Source: Candidatus Bathyarchaeota archaeon RBG_13_60_20 (GTDB lineage Archaea > Thermoproteota > Bathyarchaeia > TCS64). Taken from it: a DNA stretch of 6,278 nt. Below, one piece after another: positions 3,892-6,278 of this stretch (its first letter is position 1; each line of letters begins with the position of its first letter). Position numbers and translations under genes: made by a program. The stretch lies in assembly GCA_001775965.1 (NCBI GenBank), contig MEZG01000021.1, positions 1,118 through 7,395 of the forward strand, written 5' to 3'. The notes beneath the pieces were generated by a model. It saw nothing but the letters and a program-made list of their open reading frames with translations. It made no database searches and was not told where the DNA came from.

Positions 3892-6278
3892 CTATTGTAG
3901 GTTCTCGCCGTTCACCTTGTAGCCGTCAAGGCTGCCGTGAATGATGTCTATGCTCCATTTGGATCGGCCTGTATCCCTGTCCAGGGTCTGGGTGTACGTC
4001 CCCCAGGCAGTTCCCGTGCTCCAGAAGCTGCTGAACCCGTCGGCGTTCATCCTGGGGGTGAACTCGATCCTTCTGCCTGGGGCGTCGCACGTGAAGCCAC
4101 TCAGCGCTAGTAGTAGCCCCCAGCTCGACAGGCTGCGCGCGTAGTGGTGCCCGCACTCCACCTCGTTCCACGGGTTACGCCTCACACCGTCGTGCCTGTC
4201 CCTCACCGCCTTAACAATGGTTAGCCCCTCGTCCAGGAGGCCCTCGATGATGAGGTGGCTCGCCACCTGGTACTCGACGCCGGTCCACACCTCGTGGCTG
4301 TACACGAAGGGATAGGCGGGGCGTCCGCCGTTAGGCCAGGTGCATAGGAGGAGCCCGGCCTCGTCGTTGAGGGCGTAGGTACGCTGGGTGTTGTCGTGGT
4401 CGTGGAAGCCCGCCTTGAAGTTGTGCCTGTAGACGGATCGTATGGCCTTCCTCACGTGGCTCGGCGGCAGCAGGTGGCCGAGGCCCATGAGGCTGGCGTT
4501 GAGCTGGCCCAGAAGCTGGTCGCTGAGGCACCCGGAGCCGTGCTGATACTTATACGCGTCCACGTCGTCCAGCCGCTGGACGTAGTACTCGCCTCCCCAG
4601 GTTGCCCTATCCAGGTTGACGCGGCCCCTCTCATAGAGGGCCCTGTACCTTTCCGCTGCCTCGTAGTCGCCCGACGTCTCTGCCATGTGTAGGCCCGCCT
4701 TCAGGGCGCCTAGGAACATGATGCCGCTGAGGGGGTTGGGCCCGTAGAAGCTGATGTCGTAGGTGTTGTGCTGTTTCGCCTCCGTGACTCCGTCGCCGTC
4801 AGGGTCCCAGGTCCTGCACGCGTAGTCCAGCGCCAGCCTGGCCTTGGGCCAGAGGCCCCCCATCCACCCGGTGTCCCCGCTTAGCCTCCACTCCCTGTAG
4901 AGGCGCATGACGCTGCCGCATTGGCCGTCCGAGGCCGCGTCCACGCTGTCCCAGCTCCTGGTGCCCGGGAACGCGTTGTAGGCGCGGAAACTCATCTTGC
5001 CGTCGCCGCCGGTCTCGTGCATGAACTCGGTCTCCCTCATGTTGCGGGCGAGGCTGGGGAACAGGTGCGCCAGGGTCTGCTCGTAATTCCAGACGTGGGT
5101 GCAGTTGCCGCTGCAGCATCCGGCGTCGTCGAAGCATCCCTCGTAGGCGAGGAAGGTGCCGTCCTCCAGCCAGAAGCAGGTGCTGCTCCTTATGACCGTG
5201 ATGTTGCTGGCCGCGGCGTCGATCACGTGGACGGGCAGCGTCGACCCGTACAGGGCGTCCCTAAAGCGGCCTGAGAAACCCTCAAGCCGCTCGCGGTGCT
5301 CAGCGTAGTACCTGCAAACGTCCCAGGCGTCCGTGAACCTGGCGGCGTACCTGTTCCTCGCGGGCTCGCTGCATTCCCTGCACCCGCACCCTGCGAGCCT
5401 CTGGTTCCAGTTCCTGAGCCTGTTGGGGAAGTACCATGACACCAGGAACGTGAAGTCAACCGACTCCCCCGGGCCGATGGTCTTCACGACGCCCAGGCTG
5501 CCCACGTCGGTCTTGCCCTCCTCGCTGGGCGTATCATAGCCATGGTCCGTGAGGCGCCCGTCCCCGGCCAGGTCGTCCCAGAACTCCCTTAGGTTGTCCC
5601 ACCAGCCGCTCCTGTACCAGTGGGGCTTCACGGTGACCTCCCTCTCCAGCGTCGCCAGGGCCATGGAGCCGTAGAGGAGGCTCCCCGCCTCGTGCTTCCT
5701 GCTGGTGAGGCTGAGGCCCCTGACGCCCCTCTCCTCAAGGTACGTGTTCACGTTTCCTCCGAACCCCTCGGGCCTCACCCAACCGAAGTCGCCGACGCCT
5801 GTGAAGCCTACAGCGTTCAGCAGGCTGCCCGCCACAGTGACCTCAAGCTCCACGTCCCCCAAGTTCTGAACCGTGTACGTGAGGACTGCCAGCGGGAGCC
5901 CCGAGTCGTCCGGCTCGTGGGGTATGAAGGGCGTGTATGCCTCCAGCAGCACCCGGACGGGCAGCCCCTCGTCCACCAGCTCCACGTAGGCGAAAGGGTA
6001 CTCGGCCCACATCCTGCTGTCCCTGAACCTTGGCAGCCCGGCCGCGGAGCCGGGGTGGAACCCGTGGCTCTCTGAGAAGGGGGGCGTCAGCCGGCTCTCC
6101 AAGACCCTGGCCATCACCCTGCCCCCCTCGTTGACGGCTATGGCGAAGAAGCTGTAGGGCAGCTTCTGGCCCTTGGCCGGCTTGTTGAATATTTCCCAGT
6201 CTCTGAGGTCGCCCCTTGCGCCGACTGAGAAGTTGCCCGTCCCTATTCCTCCCAGCAGGAAAGTCGCCTCGGAGGCAT
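3892..6278 (-). CDS. GH116 family beta-glycosidase (N-terminus beyond the right edge)
   Basis: A retaining glycoside hydrolase of the GBA2/SSO1353 family; members cleave beta-glucosides, beta-xylosides or glucosylceramide, so the exact substrate is open. The frame is open to the window edge; I read 794 residues, beginning ASEATFLLGGIGTGN and including RGDLRDWEIFNKPAKG, the usual start of the N-terminal beta-sandwich domain, so the GTG at 6117 is not the true start. In visible-residue numbering: nucleophile Glu379 in LAYEG (codon 5142-5140); CTHVWNYEQTLAHLFP; DGQCGSVMRLYREW; acid/base Asp507 in QHNTYDISFYGPNPL; and substrate-binding Glu705 and Arg714 in NEVECGHHYARSLSSW. The Glu-Asp distance of 128 is close to the 127 of SSO1353 (E335, D462), and the Glu-Arg distance of 9 equals E777/R786 of TxGH116. 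A Cys-rich stretch (GCGCREC, 296-302) is notable. A signal peptide cannot be judged. No terminator is seen before the downstream protease gene. Confidence 0.95.
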   Translation of the reverse strand, partial: ASEATFLLGGIGTGNFSVGARGDLRDWEIFNKPAKGQKLPYSFFAIAVNEGGRVMARVLESRLTPPFSESHGFHPGSAAGLPRFRDSRMWAEYPFAYVELVDEGLPVRVLLEAYTPFIPHEPDDSGLPLAVLTYTVQNLGDVELEVTVAGSLLNAVGFTGVGDFGWVRPEGFGGNVNTYLEERGVRGLSLTSRKHEAGSLLYGSMALATLEREVTVKPHWYRSGWWDNLREFWDDLAGDGRLTDHGYDTPSEEGKTDVGSLGVVKTIGPGESVDFTFLVSWYFPNRLRNWNQRLAGCGCRECSEPARNRYAARFTDAWDVCRYYAEHRERLEGFSGRFRDALYGSTLPVHVIDAAASNITVIRSSTCFWLEDGTFLAYEGCFDDAGCCSGNCTHVWNYEQTLAHLFPSLARNMRETEFMHETGGDGKMSFRAYNAFPGTRSWDSVDAASDGQCGSVMRLYREWRLSGDTGWMGGLWPKARLALDYACRTWDPDGDGVTEAKQHNTYDISFYGPNPLSGIMFLGALKAGLHMAETSGDYEAAERYRALYERGRVNLDRATWGGEYYVQRLDDVDAYKYQHGSGCLSDQLLGQLNASLMGLGHLLPPSHVRKAIRSVYRHNFKAGFHDHDNTQRTYALNDEAGLLLCTWPNGGRPAYPFVYSHEVWTGVEYQVASHLIIEGLLDEGLTIVKAVRDRHDGVRRNPWNEVECGHHYARSLSSWGLLLALSGFTCDAPGRRIEFTPRMNADGFSSFWSTGTAWGTYTQTLDRDTGRSKWSIDIIHGSLDGYKVNGENLQ

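Noticed and set aside
4921..5274. Plus-strand open frames opposite GH116 (also 4396-4692 and 5620-6075)
   Set aside because: They lie fully inside the well-supported GH116 gene, have Val/Ala/Arg-rich compositions without motifs, and lack credible starts or promoters.
6115..6117. GTG at 6117 as the start of the GH116 gene
   Set aside because: The same frame stays open to the window edge and encodes the conserved LLGGIGTGN and RGDLRDWEIFNKPAKG motifs upstream of it.
1..6278. CRISPR array, tRNA, rRNA, insertion sequence or defence operon
   Set aside because: I looked on both strands for regularly spaced repeats, tRNA-like cloverleaf cores, terminal inverted repeats, transposase or nuclease/helicase motifs and saw none.

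Overview
The window reads as chromosomal DNA of an archaeon. It is GC-rich with AT-rich boxes just upstream of starts that sit where archaeal TATA elements should (about 26 nt before a very short or absent leader). It carries archaeal-type housekeeping genes (archaeal phosphopantetheine adenylyltransferase, a Trm112 protein, a stand-alone Lrp/AsnC ligand-binding domain) and uses AGG and ATA codons heavily. The GH116 glycosidase most resembles what I know of Sulfolobales SSO1353. A thermophilic TACK-type archaeon fits, but the lineage cannot be fixed from this sequence alone.

Layout. Positions 1-318 (minus) are the 5' part of a phosphopantetheine adenylyltransferase gene (CoA synthesis) running off the left edge. 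Positions 398-628 (minus) encode a 76-residue free-standing RAM (Lrp/AsnC effector) domain. A 103-bp divergent intergenic region holds two back-to-back promoters and an inverted repeat at the mvaA start. From 732 on the plus strand come a class II (bacterial-type) HMG-CoA reductase and, 8 bp later, an unrecognised 170-residue protein whose predicted strand/helix order resembles an RNase H fold. A T-run/TATA segment separates these from an enlarged Trm112-like zinc protein (2570-3130).

That gene converges on and overlaps by 30 bp a minus-strand YhfC-family membrane protein (putative glutamic-type intramembrane protease, 3101-3847), apparently translated from a leaderless mRNA. Upstream of it on the same strand is a GH116 beta-glycosidase (3892-6278) whose N-terminus lies beyond the right edge.

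How the genes work together. HMG-CoA reductase commits acetyl units to mevalonate and hence to archaeal isoprenoid lipids. The adenylyltransferase serves CoA supply, so the left half has a loose CoA/mevalonate theme. Trm112 would serve as a partner of translation-related methyltransferases. The GH116 enzyme and the membrane protease have no evident metabolic link beyond adjacency. No RNA genes, CRISPR, IS elements or phage genes were seen. No stretch above 300 bases lacks a gene. The points most worth a second look are the uncharacterised 170-residue protein, the enlarged Trm112 with a changed zinc knuckle, the bacterial-type reductase in an archaeal setting, and the dyad over the mvaA start.
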